From the NCBI GenBank assembly GCA_943736015.1, contig OX031063.1, forward strand, positions 4,445,001 to 4,509,000: DNA of 64,000 bases, given 5' to 3'. The notes below the pieces were generated by a model that was not told the DNA's origin, searched no databases, and saw nothing but the letters and a program-made list of their open reading frames with translations. The DNA comes from Tridacna crocea (Eukaryota; Mollusca; Bivalvia; Cardiida; Cardiidae). Positions 11,266 through 23,030 of this stretch are shown in pieces (the first letter of the stretch is position 1; every line of letters starts with the position of its first letter). The translations under genes and the position numbers were made by a program.

Positions 11266-14049
11266 AAACAAGAGGGCCATTGGCCCTGGAACGCTCACCT
11301 TAGACTATAGCTTATGAGTGAAATTCAATTCTTTGAGCAACTTTGGTTAAGCTTCACCCAAGGAACATCCCTGCCAAGTTTCATTAAGGTTGGCCCCGTG
11401 GGTTAGGAAAAGAAGATGTGTAAAGAAATTGTTGACAGGCGCCGGATATAGGGCAATCAAATATCAAAGCTCTACACCTTCCAGTTTCAAAGATGAATTT
11501 TGAATTTTCCTTCTTTGTCCTATGTTCAAACTTGTGGTCCCCCGGGCTGGGTCAGTTTTAACCAAAACAACATCCTTGGAACAAACTTGGTAGAGGTCCA
11601 CTCAAAAATGCTACATACCAAATATAAAAGCTCTACACCTTCCCATTTAAGAGAAAAAGAAATTTAAAATTTTCCTTCTTTTTTCCTATGTTCCAACCTG
11701 TTACCTCCGGGGCATGGCCAGTTTTGATGCCAGGGACATCATATGACCAAACTTGGTAGAGATCTACTAGAAGATTCTGCATACCAAATATCAAAGCTCT
11801 ACACCTTCAAGTTTCAGTGAAGATTTCTAAATTTTCCTTCTTTTTTGCTATGTTCGAACCTGTGACTCCCCGGGGCAGGGCTAGTTTTGACCCCAAGGGC
11901 ATAATATGAACAAACTTACATGTAGTAGAGGTCCACCAGGAACTGCTACATACCAAATATCATAGCTCTATGTCTTCTAGTTTTAGAGAAGAATTTAAAA
12001 AATTTCTTTCTTTGTTCCTATGTTCGAACTTGTGACCCCCGGGGAGGGGCCAGTTTTGACCCCAGGGGCATGATTTATTCAAACATGGTAGAGGTCCACT
12101 AGGAGATGCCACATACCAAATATCAAAGCTCTACGCCATCTAGTTTCAGAGGAGAAGAATTTTAAAGTTTTTCTTGTTTGTTCCTATGCTGAAACTTGTG
12201 ACCCCCGGAGAGGGGCCAGTTTTGACCCCAGGGGCATAATTTGAACAAACTTGGTAGAAGTTCATTAGGAGATACCACATACCAAATATCAAAGCTCTAT
12301 GCTTTCTAGTTTCTGAAAAGAAGATTTTTAAAGTTTTCCTATGCTCAAACTTGTGACCCCCGGGGTGGGGCCAGTTTTGACCCCAGGGGCATAATTTGAA
12401 CAAACTTGGCAAAGGTGTAGGTTGTGTGATTGAAAATTTACAATATCTCAGTCTATAAATAGAAAGGTATGCAACTCCGAATAACAGACCACTATATGTT
12501 ATGGACGTGTCATATTGAGAGGGGCCGGTTTTTTACGTTCCACATTGAAAAGCTATTAAAATGGAAGAAATAAAGCTTACCACAAATCAGCAAATTATGA
12601 CCTGATAAAGCAATATGTACGGCTTTTTTTTTTTACTGTTATTGTCAGACATGCTTACCCCTACCTGCAAACGGACGACCACATGTTTTTTTTTTTTTGT
12701 TTACATTTTACTGGATTTCGGTTTTGAGTACAAAATCTGGATAAATCGGGAACCACTCACCTTCGTGCAGAGAACCACATCCGGGTCATCCATTTTGTGA
12801 AAAGACTGTTAGCTGACGACAAATTTCGGATGGGAGAAATATTATATTACGGCCTGAGTTGAAGCTGAATGGGCCAAGGAACTATCAATCAGGTACACGT
12901 TTGTCTTTTTCTATCGATTGCATGCATTTAAACAAAAATTGCCGTTGATTCAGCGCATTTTCAAAGAAAATCGTTCGTTATTTGTGCACATGCATGTCGG
13001 TCAGATCTCGGCGAACTGACCTTTCATGAAGTTTAACGACTTTTTTCGGTGTTTTTTATTGCGATTCTGCTTGTTCCCCTATCTTTGTTGTAAAGATAAA
13101 TATATTGACAGTTCGTAAGACGTATAATTGTAAGGTGTTCTTGCGTTTTGTGGCAGTATTGCAAGGTACATTGACATTACCCTAGTGGTCTGTCATTCGG
13201 AGTTGCATACCCCTCTATTTATAGACCGAGATATTGTAAATTTTCAATCACGCAACCTCCACCTTTGAAACTTGGTAGAGGTCCACTAGGAGATGCCACA
13301 TACCAAATATCAAAGCATTACGCCTTCAAATTTAAGAGGAGAAGATTTTTAAAGTTTTCCTTCTTTGTTCCTATGCTCAAACTTGTGACCCCCAGGGTGG
13401 GGCCAGTTTTGACCCCAGGGGCATAATTTGAACAAACTTGGTAGAGGTCTACTAGGAGATGCCACATACTGTACCAAATATCAAAGTTCTACGCCTTCAA
13501 GTTTTAGAGAAGATTTTCAATGTTTTCCTTCGTTGTTCCTATGCTAAAACTTGTGGACCCCGGGGTGGGGCCAGGTTTGACCCCAGGGACATAATTTGAA
13601 CAAACTTGGTACAGGTCCACTAGGAGATGCCACATACTAAATATGAAAGCTCTACGCCTTCAAGTTTCAGAGGAGAAGATTTTTAAAGTTTTCCTTCAAT
13701 GTTCCTATGCTGAAACTTGTTATCTCCCGGGGTGGGGACAGTTTTAACCCTAGGGACATAATTTGGTCAAATTTGGTAGAGGTCCATTAGGAAATGCCAC
13801 ATACCAAATATCAAATTAGATTTCGGATTGTTTTTCTTTTTGTTGCCATGGCAACCAAAGTTATGGGTGGAATATTCAATTCTTTGAACAATTTTGGTAG
13901 AGCTTCATCCAAGGAACATTCCTGCCAAGTTTCATGAAGATTGGCCCAGTGGTTTAGGAGAAGAAAATGTTGAAAGAAATTGTTGACGGACGACGGACAT
14001 AGGACGATCACAATAGCTCACCTTTAGCACTTCGTGCTAAGGTGAGCTA
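11266..14049 (+). mobile_element. Pearl-like element, GACCCCCGGGG subfamily, interrupted
   Basis: Begins AAAACAAGAGGGCCATTGGC and ends with the hairpin TAGCACTTCGTGCTA followed by AGGTGAGCTAA. The core contains many units of about 155-165 bp, each with CTTGTGACCCCCGGGG, CCAGTTTTGACCCCAGGGGC and CCAAATATCAAAGCTCTAC. It is interrupted by a separate DNA element at 12410-13267. Short conserved ends, tandem core and absence of ORFs fit the pearl-like group. Related to 28397-29590. Confidence 0.8.
12410..13267. mobile_element. hAT-like MITE inserted in the pearl-like array
   Basis: An 858-bp insert bounded by an exact 8-bp duplication, AAACTTGG at 12402-12409 and 13268-13275. Its terminal inverted repeats begin CAAAGGTG and extend about 90 bp, including TATGCAACTCCGAAT near the inner edge. 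The two arms differ at a handful of positions. The 8-bp duplication and CA-starting repeats fit the hAT superfamily. No transposase was seen, so it is non-autonomous. The host array resumes in register after the insert. Confidence 0.9.
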
Positions 14050-14334
14050 AAAAGAGAGATTACATGTACATGGTTTACAACCTCGTTTATTTGTCTATTA
14101 ATCACAGTAACACTTAAGTTACGTAACTAAATTAAAGGTAATTATCACAATTTACAGATCACAGATGTGCCATGCCTTGGCTTGAAATGAAATGAAAATA
14201 AATAATGATTTTGATTGTGACTTCAATTAACAAAGTCTACCACTTCAAGAATTGGGCTTAACTGGTGCTACATTTAAATATATCATACTACATGGTACTT
14301 CTAACATTAGTTTTACAGTTCATAAGAGGTAATC

Positions 14335-16225
14335 TTGAACCCGTTATCATCAGACAAATCTTCTGACTGGTCCAAATTGAAAGCATTAGCAGATAACAAA
14401 ATAAATGTAACTTAAAAACAGAAATCCTTTTAGGGATTGGTAGAAAACATTATGGGAAAAGGATAAAATGCTGGATACGTTTCTTTTCCAGGGTCGTTAA
14501 AAGTCAGGAGTGTATGGTAAAGAGTTTTAAAAAAATATTCAATATTACAACTTGATAAGGGTTAGTGAAAGACTATTGCAGGTACAACTATTATGTATAT
14601 GCACTTGCAAGAATCTTGCACTAATTTCTCAAGATTTGAAATTTGGAATAACCTTTGTGTACTTTGATAATATAACGCATTTAAAACAGGCAACGATAAA
14701 AATGACTGGGATTATAGAACAGTAGAAACATCAAGCAAAAGGGATAAAACAATGCTTTCAAAGGCTTTCTCTCCAAGGGATAAAAATGGATTGTTTGCTA
14801 AAGGTTTTAAATAGTCATATAAAACAGAAAAGCATCTTGAAATATGATATTAACATTTTACCAGAGGACAACATTTTACACCTGTCCAAATTGACAGCAT
14901 TTGCACACAAAAAAAGAAATGTGACTAAAAAATGAACTTTATTGAGGCAAGTTGCAAAACAACTTGGTAGAAACAGGATAAAATGCTGGTTGCTGGTATT
15001 TTATCTTTTTCCAACAGTGTTTTCAAAAACTTTCTTTCCTAAGGTTGTAAAAAACATGGATCATTGTTTGGTAAAAGGATTAAATATTTACCAAACAATC
15101 GAAAGTTCTAACAACCCTGTGAATGACAGATTTTGAAAACATTTTTGGAAAATCTGCAATGCCCGTTACAAGCATTTTCTGCAATATTTTACAAAGAATG
15201 CTGCTTTTTCTCCTTTTCTCTTAATGTATGTTCATATTTCTGACAGAATATTCAATCAATCATGCCACATTTACTGTGTCATCTTCAATGCTTCAAATGG
15301 ATCAGTCTAAAATTTCAATTGGTGGCAAGTTTGATAATTACGATGTAAATAGTTTATCAGTTGAAAACCATTTAAATATGTATGTTTCAATAAAATACTA
15401 AAACTATTATGCTTATTGTTTATCAGAATTCAAACAGTTTGAAAGATAAGGTGCAAAACTCTGGCAAATTATTGACAAATATTGACTATAGCCATCTCTG
15501 GAATCTACAGGATGTTTAGCCCAATCGTTTGACACTAGTCTCTGGCAGAGACATAAATATAACGTCTTTGGTTCTGGCAATGCATTATGTACCTTGGGTC
15601 AAAAATCCAAACACTCTATAACTCAAGCTTTTATATAACGGTTAATCCATAAGTACTGGCAAAGGGTAGCAACGTTGCAGAATTGGTATTTGAGGATACT
15701 GTGGGAAAAAGAAACAAGAGGAAAATGATGGCCAAGTATTGCTCCACTGGCTGATATGTAAAATCCTATATATGCCAAACATTACAATACTTTGTCAATT
15801 AGTTTTGAACATGATACCCCTGAGACAGGACTAAAGTTGGTAGCCCTTGTTCTTATAATAAGCAAGAAGACTCCATATTTTAATGGACATAGTGCCATTA
15901 AATGACATAAAACCACTGGCCTTCGCCCAGTGGAGCAAAAAAAAATAGTTACCAGCATCTTCTCTTTTTCCCAAAATACTTTCAAAAAAGGGTCATGAAA
16001 AGTTGCCTAACCATTTACCAGATGACAAAATTTTAGACTGGTTCAAAGGAATTGCAGATGACATAATAAATATTACTTGAAACATGAAATATTTCTTGCA
16101 TATGATAGAAATCTTAGAAGAAAAAGGATAAAGTGCTGGTTACAAGGATTTTAATCTTTTACCTAAACGTTTTGAACAAGGCTTACTATGTTACAGATAT
16201 GAAAACCCAGTATTGTTTAGTAAAT
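14335..16225. repeat. Three decayed copies of the TTAA-type palindromic MITE
   Basis: Diverged copies lie at about 14335-14530, 14850-15085 and 16005-16225. Each retains words such as CCAAATTGAAAGCATT, GGATAAAATGCTGG and TTTGGTAAA. The central palindrome is largely lost in each. The sequence between them (about 15090-16000) shows no recognisable gene. Confidence 0.55.
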
Positions 16226-16767
16226 TGTTATTCAGTGAGACAAGTAATGTGCCTTATACTTTACCGGACAAGAGTCATGTGATACAAAAAGGAAATTATG
16301 CATAAGGGTACCATCTTGGACCTCAGTAAATTAAATGAACAATGAAAAGATACAAATAGATTTTCAAAAAGGGCTGTCATGTAAGACTACTAGTCTACTA
16401 AACAGAATAAGCATAAACAATCAGAAAATCTTTTAAATTGGAAAAATTAGTATTTGCCAATTTGCACAGTTCCTGAGGTATTGATTCTTTCATAGCTTCT
16501 AGATGGCGCCTATAGAGTAAAGGGTCAAATTCAGTTTAGTCATGTGGCCCGAGATGGAGAGAAATGCAAACAATACATATAAGTCATGCTCTAGCATAAA
16601 GGGACTTAAATCATCTCCTTGAATCAAGCAAGTCATCACCTAATTATGAATACATAACTTCCATTTTGAGAAAAAGGTTAATACTGACGTAGGATTAAAC
16701 AGAAATTTCAAAGATATTGAAAAAAATTTGCAAGCTGACATGGGTCGATTCTTTTCACAGAGACACT

Positions 16768-17025
16768 TCTTACGAACGAAGTCCGTAACAAAGAAACAAA
16801 TGAATAAATGCATGGCAGAAATAAGGATCGGAGCGGGATTCGAACTCCGAACTCCCGGACGCAAAGCCAATAACCTAACCACTGAGCCAAAGAGATATCT
16901 CTTTGGCTCAGTGGTTAGGGTATTGGCTTTGCGTCCGGGAGTTCGGAGTTCGAATCCCGCTCCGATCCTTATTTCTGCCATGCATTTATTCATTTGTTTC
17001 TTTGTTACGGACTTCGTTCGTAAGA
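16768..17025. repeat. Near-perfect palindrome of a tRNA-derived sequence
   Basis: A 258-bp inverted repeat with no loop, centred on AGAGATATCTCT (16891-16902). Each arm of about 129 bp carries a tRNA-like core with TTGGCTCAGTGGTTAGGGTA (A-box-like) and GAGTTCGAATCCCGC (B-box-like). It continues into TTATTTCTGCCATGCATTTA and ends at ACTTCGTTCGTAAG. Only about one mismatch between arms was seen. A single, more diverged arm is at about 63755-63895. It is best read as a SINE-like unit that became inverted-duplicated. A functional tRNA is unlikely because the acceptor stem does not pair. Confidence 0.85.
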
Positions 17026-17244
17026 CACTTAACCACTTTTTCACATAGCATGGCTCACCTAAAAAAGTATAAACATTTAAATGGGAAAAAAATGCTTAAA
17101 ATTGGTAAGAGAAAATATGACACATTTGCCTTGAGCTTGGTAAGTTAAATACATAAACAACAAATGGAAATGCAGGTCGAAACTGTTGTAACTGCATACT
17201 TCCTGGCTGCCACCAGTACTAGACTCGGGCTCTGAAATACTGTC

Positions 17245-17754
17245 TTATTCTTTATGATGCTTTCGATGATAAGCTAGGGATGACCTCCATTTGAAACTTT
17301 TGCCACACATTTCACATTGAAACAGAAAACGGTCTTCATGTCTTGCTGCGTTATGTACCAGTAATTCATGACTGTTTTTCCCACAAAAGTCACAAATAGA
17401 ACATCTGTGCTTTTGTAAAATTTCATTACTGTTATGATTCACAGTGCATGTTTTTAAATGGGCACGTAGGCTTTGGTGGTAGCTGAACACACTATTGCAG
17501 TTCTCACATTTCAACTTTTCCCCACTATGTTTACTTCTTACATGATTGTGAAGATCATATCGGCAACTGAATCTCTTGTCACAGTTTTCACATCTAAAAG
17601 AACTTGCTTTTGCATGGACATTCATATGTCTTTGTAGACAAAATTTCCTCGTGAATTTTTTTCCACATGTTGGACACAAGTAGTTGTTGTCAGTTGTAAA
17701 TGACTCCTCCATGGGATTAATAATCCAAATTTCATCATGCTCAACTGCAGACAT
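17245..17754 (-). CDS. C2H2 zinc-finger protein (gene B), paralogue of gene A
   Basis: Minus-strand coding region of 169 residues if started at the ATG at 17754 (MSAVEHDEIW...). The same frame stays open upstream to about 17835. Five fingers are visible: CPTC..H..H, CENC..H..H, CENC..H..C (C2HC, as in gene A), an irregular CSICDFC..H..H finger and CEMC..H..H with KWRSSL. The lead-in INPMEESF aligns with INALEESF of gene A, so the two arose by duplication. The splice start is uncertain. A TTTTTGTTTCAT at the place of gene A's acceptor suggests the old acceptor was lost. Other AGs allow entry in phase 0, 1 or 2. It may be a separate short gene or an alternative last exon of the large upstream gene. 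Confidence 0.8.
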   Translation of the reverse strand: MSAVEHDEIWIINPMEESFTTDNNYLCPTCGKKFTRKFCLQRHMNVHAKASSFRCENCDKRFSCRYDLHNHVRSKHSGEKLKCENCNSVFSYHQSLRAHLKTCTVNHNSNEILQKHRCSICDFCGKNSHELLVHNAARHEDRFLFQCEMCGKSFKWRSSLAYHRKHHKE

Positions 17755-17835
17755 CTTCAAATGTGACACATGAAACAAAAAAGAACTGCATGTACTAAAA
17801 CCTTTGACCAGAAATGTGTTTCTATATCTTATCAC

Positions 17836-18971
17836 AACTGATGTTTAATCCATGACCCGGGGACAGAAGACTTTTGAAAACATTTTGGGAAAATGACAAA
17901 ATGCCACAATATTTTCTGCATTATCAGAGAGATTAAGTGCATTTGCATTTTCTCACAATATTTTATGCCCTATCAAGGAAATAAAACTCATTTGAATTTT
18001 CTCATATGTTGTTTGCCATATCAGAGAGATAAATCTCATTTGCACCAGCCTGCAGATGTTTTGAATTTGAAACAGTCTAGAATTTGTAGTTTGGGTAAGT
18101 ATTACTAAAATGTTTGTATCTTAAAAGACTGCAGGTCTATATCAAGATTTGGAATTTGTTTATTGCTTTGAAAGTGGGCAAGTTCAAACTGGGATGGTAG
18201 AGATTCTGCACTTGAAGTCAAAGTTGTCATAGTGACTGAATTAAGATTCCTAACAGTAAGGAGTTATTTTTCTGTGAGGCAGTATTTGGCAACTGTGGAG
18301 TTTTTTGTTTTCATTGAGTCTGGCTCAATCTGGATGCCTATAGACTAGCTTCGCTAGTCTAAAAGTGGAAGGTGGGATGTATACTGTGAAATTAGTATAG
18401 ATGGCAGAAAGCGAAATAAAAGTCCATTCAAACAAACGAATTGATTGATATTTTACCCTTCTTCATGTGGGTGGAGTTGCTTCCTTTGAACAAAGAAAAA
18501 AACATGGCTTCCATTTAAGTTTATCCATATAAAAATTTGTGGTTTGAAGTTTATTTGACAATAGTTCAGAGATTCAATGCCACAGGAATGATGATGATTA
18601 CAAATATGTTAATTTGCTCCTGGAGATTTTGAATTTTCACTGTAGATTTGAAAAATGTATAAAAAAAAATGTATATCCAAGTGCCCATTCTGTATGCCAC
18701 ACTTCCTAAAACGTGTTTTCTTATTTGTGGTGCCTGTGCTGATTGGATGAAAAATTGCCAGAGAGGTGACTAAACTGAATTAACCAAAAGCGCAAATGAG
18801 AAAAAAATGAATGAATAACATGTAGAGTAATGTATGTTAAAATGTAGTTTCTTTGGCATTGTCATGTTTTTACAAATTATTATTATGGTAATTTACCTTG
18901 AAATTGGGGCACTGAACCATGAAACATTTGTATATTTAAGGTATCAATTCTTATTTTGTATTGTACTTTAG
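17836..18971. other. Stretch without recognised gene
   Basis: AT-rich. At 17880-18060 there are two or three loose repeats of ATCAGAGAGATAAATCTCAT next to a decayed trace of the TTAA-type MITE (GAAAACATTTTGGGAAAATG). Nothing else was recognised. It may be intron of the plus-strand gene whose exon begins at 18972. Confidence 0.45.
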
Positions 18972-19167
18972 TGCCTTGGTTTGAAAGACCACCAAGTACA
19001 GTGGCTGTGTTCATACCTTGGTCATACAGAAAATGTCCACGTGACACATTACCGATTTAATTTAGATGGAATAGAAAGAGTGCAGCTTGGTAAACTACTG
19101 CTAATCCAAGATAAGAACATGCTGTGTAAATTCCGAGATACCAGGCTGGAAGACATTGAATTTGAAG
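18972..19167 (+). CDS. Exon of a tyrosine-recombinase-like protein (C-terminal catalytic motif)
   Basis: Plus-strand internal exon between a TGTACTTTAG acceptor and a GAAG|GTGAGT donor, 196 nt, phase 0 in and phase 1 out. It encodes 65 residues with WLCSYLGHTENVHVTHYRF, which fits the box II pattern of tyrosine recombinases (LGH...xHYR, with the nucleophile tyrosine in HYR). After it comes the GKLLLIQDK / LEDIEFE segment that follows this motif in a large uncharacterised animal family. The N-terminal and central parts of a member of that family lie on the opposite strand at 23031-25621, so this exon belongs to a different copy. Other exons of this gene were not found in the window. It may be a domesticated Crypton-like gene; that label is inference. 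Confidence 0.6.
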
Positions 19168-19289
19168 GTGAGTTGTGGGAAATACGTTATGAAAGACTGA
19201 AACTCTCTGAAAAACAATTTGGCAAAATCCCTGCCTTAAAAGTCTATATTGAGCAATGTGTACACATTTCACTTTTGATTCATTTGATA

Positions 19290-19930
19290 TTTTTAGCTTG
19301 GCTGTTTTCGGAGAAAACCCGAGGTATTGCTACACCCCATGGCATCGTCTGCGTGGTAATTGTGCAAAAACTTTGTTATTCTGTAATACCTCTATTATTA
19401 TTACTTAAGAACTCGGAATATATGTTCATTATCAAAGATCAATCCATACTTTCAAAGGAGATAACGTCACAAACGTTGGGGAAAATCGAGGGACGTCGGC
19501 GAACGCTGAGGGTGAAAAACAGTTTTGGGTGTGCACAAAAATTCAGGACATTCTATCAAAACGCTTCTTACACGCTAGCGGAACATTACACAAACGTTTG
19601 CGGGCGTTACCCGAATGATACTCGCAAGTCAGGACGTTTCCTAGACACTAGGCCGACGCCAGCCCATCAGGGTCCAGTGTCTAGCGTGTGCCTAGCGCTT
19701 GGGTAATACTTGCTTTACGCCTGTGTAACGTCCATAGAACGTCTTTCCACCGTGTCGCCAACGTTTATCAGCGTTCGCTGAGCTTTCTTAATGCTTATGT
19801 AACGATCTTTTAACGTCTTTCTAACGTCTGTCATCATTCGGATTTTTTCTAGTGTTCGTGTAACGTCTACATAACGTCCTTGTAACGTCCACGTAACGTC
19901 CTTGTAACGCGCCTATAACCTACTGGGTAG
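19290..19930 (+). promoter_or_regulatory. CG-richer region dense in AACG words upstream of a Harbinger transposase
   Basis: Starts with a dispersed bivalve-type repeat (TTGGCTGTTTTCGGAGAAAA). From about 19460 the sequence is unusually rich in AACGT, GACG and GCGTT words, ending in a regular 11-bp array. It lies between the recombinase exon and the transposase promoter. It is probably the subterminal part of the Harbinger element. Confidence 0.4.
19861..19926 (+). repeat. 11-bp iterated TAACGTCC motif
   Basis: Six consecutive 11-bp units starting TAACGTC: units 1-4 read TAACGTCTACA, TAACGTCCTTG, TAACGTCCACG and TAACGTCCTTG, and the last two decay to TAACGCGCCTA and TAACCTACTGG. The 11-bp period places every copy on nearly the same DNA face. 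It is a likely binding array for a transposase or a Myb-like partner, given the transposase 350 bp downstream. Confidence 0.75.
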
Positions 19931-19960
19931 CATTCACGAGCATTTGGCAGGCACTTACCA

Positions 19961-19968
19961 TATATAAG
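19961..19968 (+). promoter_or_regulatory. TATA box candidate of the Harbinger transposase
   Basis: TATATAAG followed by GGG, 35 bp after the 11-bp array and about 310 bp before the transposase start. It is the right distance to drive a transcript starting near 19990-20000. Confidence 0.5.
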
Positions 19969-20276
19969 GGGCTTGCAGAGGCTATCGACAATCCTGTTTG
20001 AACTTTCACAGAGTTAAAAAAAAGAATGAATAGCTTTTAAGGCCCGTCAACAACTTAGGTCATATTGGGCGCACTTACTTAGTAAACAATAATGCTAGGT
20101 GAAAATAGCATACATGTGCAACAACATAGGACAAACAGTATAAATGAGGAATGGATGAAACATAAAACGATGCCCCTTTTGTCAGACTAATGATAGACCA
20201 AGAGAAACACCAGTATGCTGTTGCTGCTCTCATGCATCACAACAACCTCCTGTAGTTTGCATAACACCATGTTAAG

Positions 20277-21459
20277 ATGTCCAAGACAGAGGCAAAGAAG
20301 AAAAGGAAGAGGAGAAGGGGAAAGAATTGGGTGAGACCCTGGATAGGAGGGCGACCACAGTTTGGTGTTAATGACAAGCTGATAGCTGAACTCAGAGCTG
20401 AAGACCAAGCCTCCTTCCACAACTTCCTGTGCATGCCACCAGAGATGTTTGATGAGCTGAGAAAAAGAGTTGATCCCAGGATCACCAAAAAGGACACTCG
20501 ATTTAGACAGGCTCTCGACCCTGGTATGAAGCTGGCCCTGACTTGCGACACCTTGCCTCTGGTGGCAGCTTTGCTTCACGGAAGTTTGGCTAGAGAGTAC
20601 CTCACAATACATAGTCACTGGTGGTCAGAGAGGTTTGCAATACTGGTCGAGTACCTGGATGAGATGCTGACCTGCCCCAGTACGCCAGAAGACTGTAAGG
20701 AAGTTGCTGACAGATTCTATCGAAGGTAGAACTTCCCCCATGTCCTGGGAGCACTAGATGGTGAGCATGTGGCCATTAGATGTGCTGCAGACAGTGGCTC
20801 CTTGTACTACAAGTACAAGGGGTTCTATTCCATCGTGTTGCTAGCCCTTGTGGATTCTAACTACAAGTTCTTGTGGGCAGATCTTGGGAGGCCTGGGATC
20901 AGCATCTGATACCCAGATCTACAACTCCAGTGAATTGAAACATGGAGCTGAAGAGGACCTGCTTGGGTTTCCACAGCCTATACCTCTCAAACAAGACACT
21001 GCAAATGTTCCATACGTCTTCATTGCAGATGACGCCTTTGCTCTGAGACCCTACATGGTGAAGCCCTACAGTCTATCACAGGAGGAGCGCATTTTCAATT
21101 ACAGACTGTCGAAGGCCAGGAGGGCCGTGGAATACGCCTTTGGTATCCTTGCCAACAAGTTCCAGGTGATTCTGAGTACTATGCAGTACAAGCCAGAGAC
21201 TGTGAAGCTGAAAGTGAAAACCTGCTTCGTCCTTCACAACTTGATATATGTCAGATATCCAACGCTACAGAACCAACAGCTGAACCAGCCAGAAGGTCCA
21301 GAAGAAGACTTTGTGCCTGGTGCCTGGAGAGATGGCTTTAATATGGGTTGTTGCCGGCCCCAATACTGCCACCAAGGAAGCCAAGAAGCAGAGGAACCTC
21401 ACCAAGTACTGTGTCAACTCCTCAGCTTGGGCACTGGACTGGCAGGAAAGGATGGGTAG
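20277..21459 (+). pseudogene. PIF/Harbinger (HARBI1-like, DDE_Tnp_4) transposase, broken
   Basis: DNA-transposon transposase. The N-terminal part begins MSKTEAKKKRKRRR, and after it the family pattern is clear: ALDGEHVAIR (first catalytic D), LYYKYKGFYSIVLLALVD, IADDAFALR (second D), FNYRLSKARRAVEYAFGILAN (catalytic E) and VLHNLIYVRYPTLQN. The catalytic triad D, D, E is preserved. The copy is dead: there is a TAG at 20727-20729 where the family has tryptophan, a frame change near 20880-20890, and another near 21345 after WRDGFNMG. No Myb-like partner gene was seen, and clear terminal inverted repeats were not found. The conserved catalytic motifs and few breaks suggest recent death. Confidence 0.9.
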
Positions 21460-21469
21460 ACATTTACCC

Positions 21470-22640
21470 TAGTGTTGCAATGCAGAATGGACACAACTTT
21501 TAGAAACTGAAAGATTGTATGTGTAACTTACGATGACTTATTTGTAACAGTAATAATAAATGTAATTGTGTGCGTCATTTCGAAGTAATTATTTTTACCG
21601 ATCGCCTTACTTTTTTAGCCAATGAAAGGTCACAATTTCTTTTAAAATTTAAAAAAATATATATCACATAACCTGAAAGTTCGCTCATTTATAAGAAAAA
21701 TAAGTAAAAGTTATAGTTCACATCTGCCAAATTATGCGGATATAACCTAGGTAAAGTGCAAGTTTATGTCGTGTAAATTGGCAGAATGTGAATAATTATT
21801 TTATTTACCGATCGAACTTATACTATCAAGGGAAGCTGCACCCAAAGAGTGACATGTCAGTCATTTTTTGTTGGATCGCCTATTCTTTTATTAAACCTAT
21901 GAAAAACGAAAAGTGGGAGAGGCAAAGTTTATTTGTTTTTAGCTCCACTGGCTGAAATCCAGCAGGCTATATTGTCATAGCGTTGTGGCCGTCGTGCGAA
22001 CGTCCATCCGTGCGATATCACGTCGATACAACTGATGGATCCCCACTGTCAAACAAAAAATAGATTGACCAATCCAATCATTCATTTAAACCAGAGGTGA
22101 AATGTTGACATCCGACGTTCATGTAAAACTTTACTCTGATAGGCGACTTAAACTTAAACTACAGCTACGAAGTTTAGGCCACCCACTAACGATTTGGTTT
22201 TTGTAGCCTGTTTCCGAGCAAATGTGTGCCGTCACACGAAAAATGACCATATTCGAAAAAGAGCAGATCCAGCAGAGGTCAACCAGAGATCGCATTTCGA
22301 AAATTAATATAGAGTAAGGAAGAATGACCATTCCTGATACAGAAAATCATCATGAGGCGAAAACTATCGACCCTGGTCAGTCTGCCCAGTCCGCGCAGTT
22401 TGACAAGGGTCGAAACTTTTCGCACTTTGCAGTTGGTCCCTTTTCGCGTTAAGGCTCACATATATATCTTATAGAATAATGTCGTTTGACATCTAAGGCA
22501 AACTTCCTTCAAGGAGATCAGTGGGATGGGCGTGGCCAGCAATCTGTTAATAACATCATTCGATCTGAGACACAGGTTGCTTTGTCTCGTGTCTCCTAGG
22601 AGTACTTCTAACAAAAGCACCGCCAGGGTGTTTTAACACA
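21470..22640. other. Intergenic, small repeat fragments only
   Basis: Contains a short pearl-like tail fragment (about 21930-22030, TAGCTCCACTGGCTGAAAT) and a fragment with GTCTGCCCAGTCCGCGCAG at about 22370-22450 related to the MITE at 7652-7910. No gene was recognised. Confidence 0.45.
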
Positions 22641-22830
22641 TTCTCACACAACCCCGCTTTTTATGCCCCTCAAGAAAAAACACTTAGGAAAACATTGTGG
22701 AAAATGAAGAAATTGCCTACATTTGCTTCATTTCTCACTACATTTTCTACAACAAAAGACAAAGATTTTCAAGTTTCATCAACTTTAAAAAGTCGTCTCA
22801 AACTTTTTTGAATTTGGACCAGTCTCAACA
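22640..22830 (+). mobile_element. Diverged copy of the TTAA-type palindromic MITE
   Basis: Retains ATGCCCCTCAAGAAAAAA, GAAAACATTGTGGAAAATGA and TTTGAATTTGGACCAGTCT in family order. The centre palindrome is degraded and the TTAA ends are not intact. Confidence 0.55.
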
Positions 22831-23030
22831 TCATCCATCTCTCTGTTTCTCCTAAGGTAGGTCTCCATTCTGTGAAGTTATTGACAAACATATTTTGACA
22901 TGAAATACAGGAAACCCCCACTCATTTTGTCAAGCCATGAAATTTTTTTAGTTACATACATTATGAAAGTATTGCATAGGCAAAATTATGTCCCCTTCTG
23001 TCAAATGGATAAGAGCATTTGAAATCATAA

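Noticed and set aside
16800-16985. Functional tRNA in either palindrome arm
   Set aside because: A- and B-box-like sequences are present but acceptor and anticodon stems do not fold properly; it behaves as a SINE-type unit with another copy at 63755.
20187-20618. Minus-strand ORFs of 143 and 104 codons
   Set aside because: Antisense to the Harbinger transposase, whose catalytic motifs fix the coding strand.
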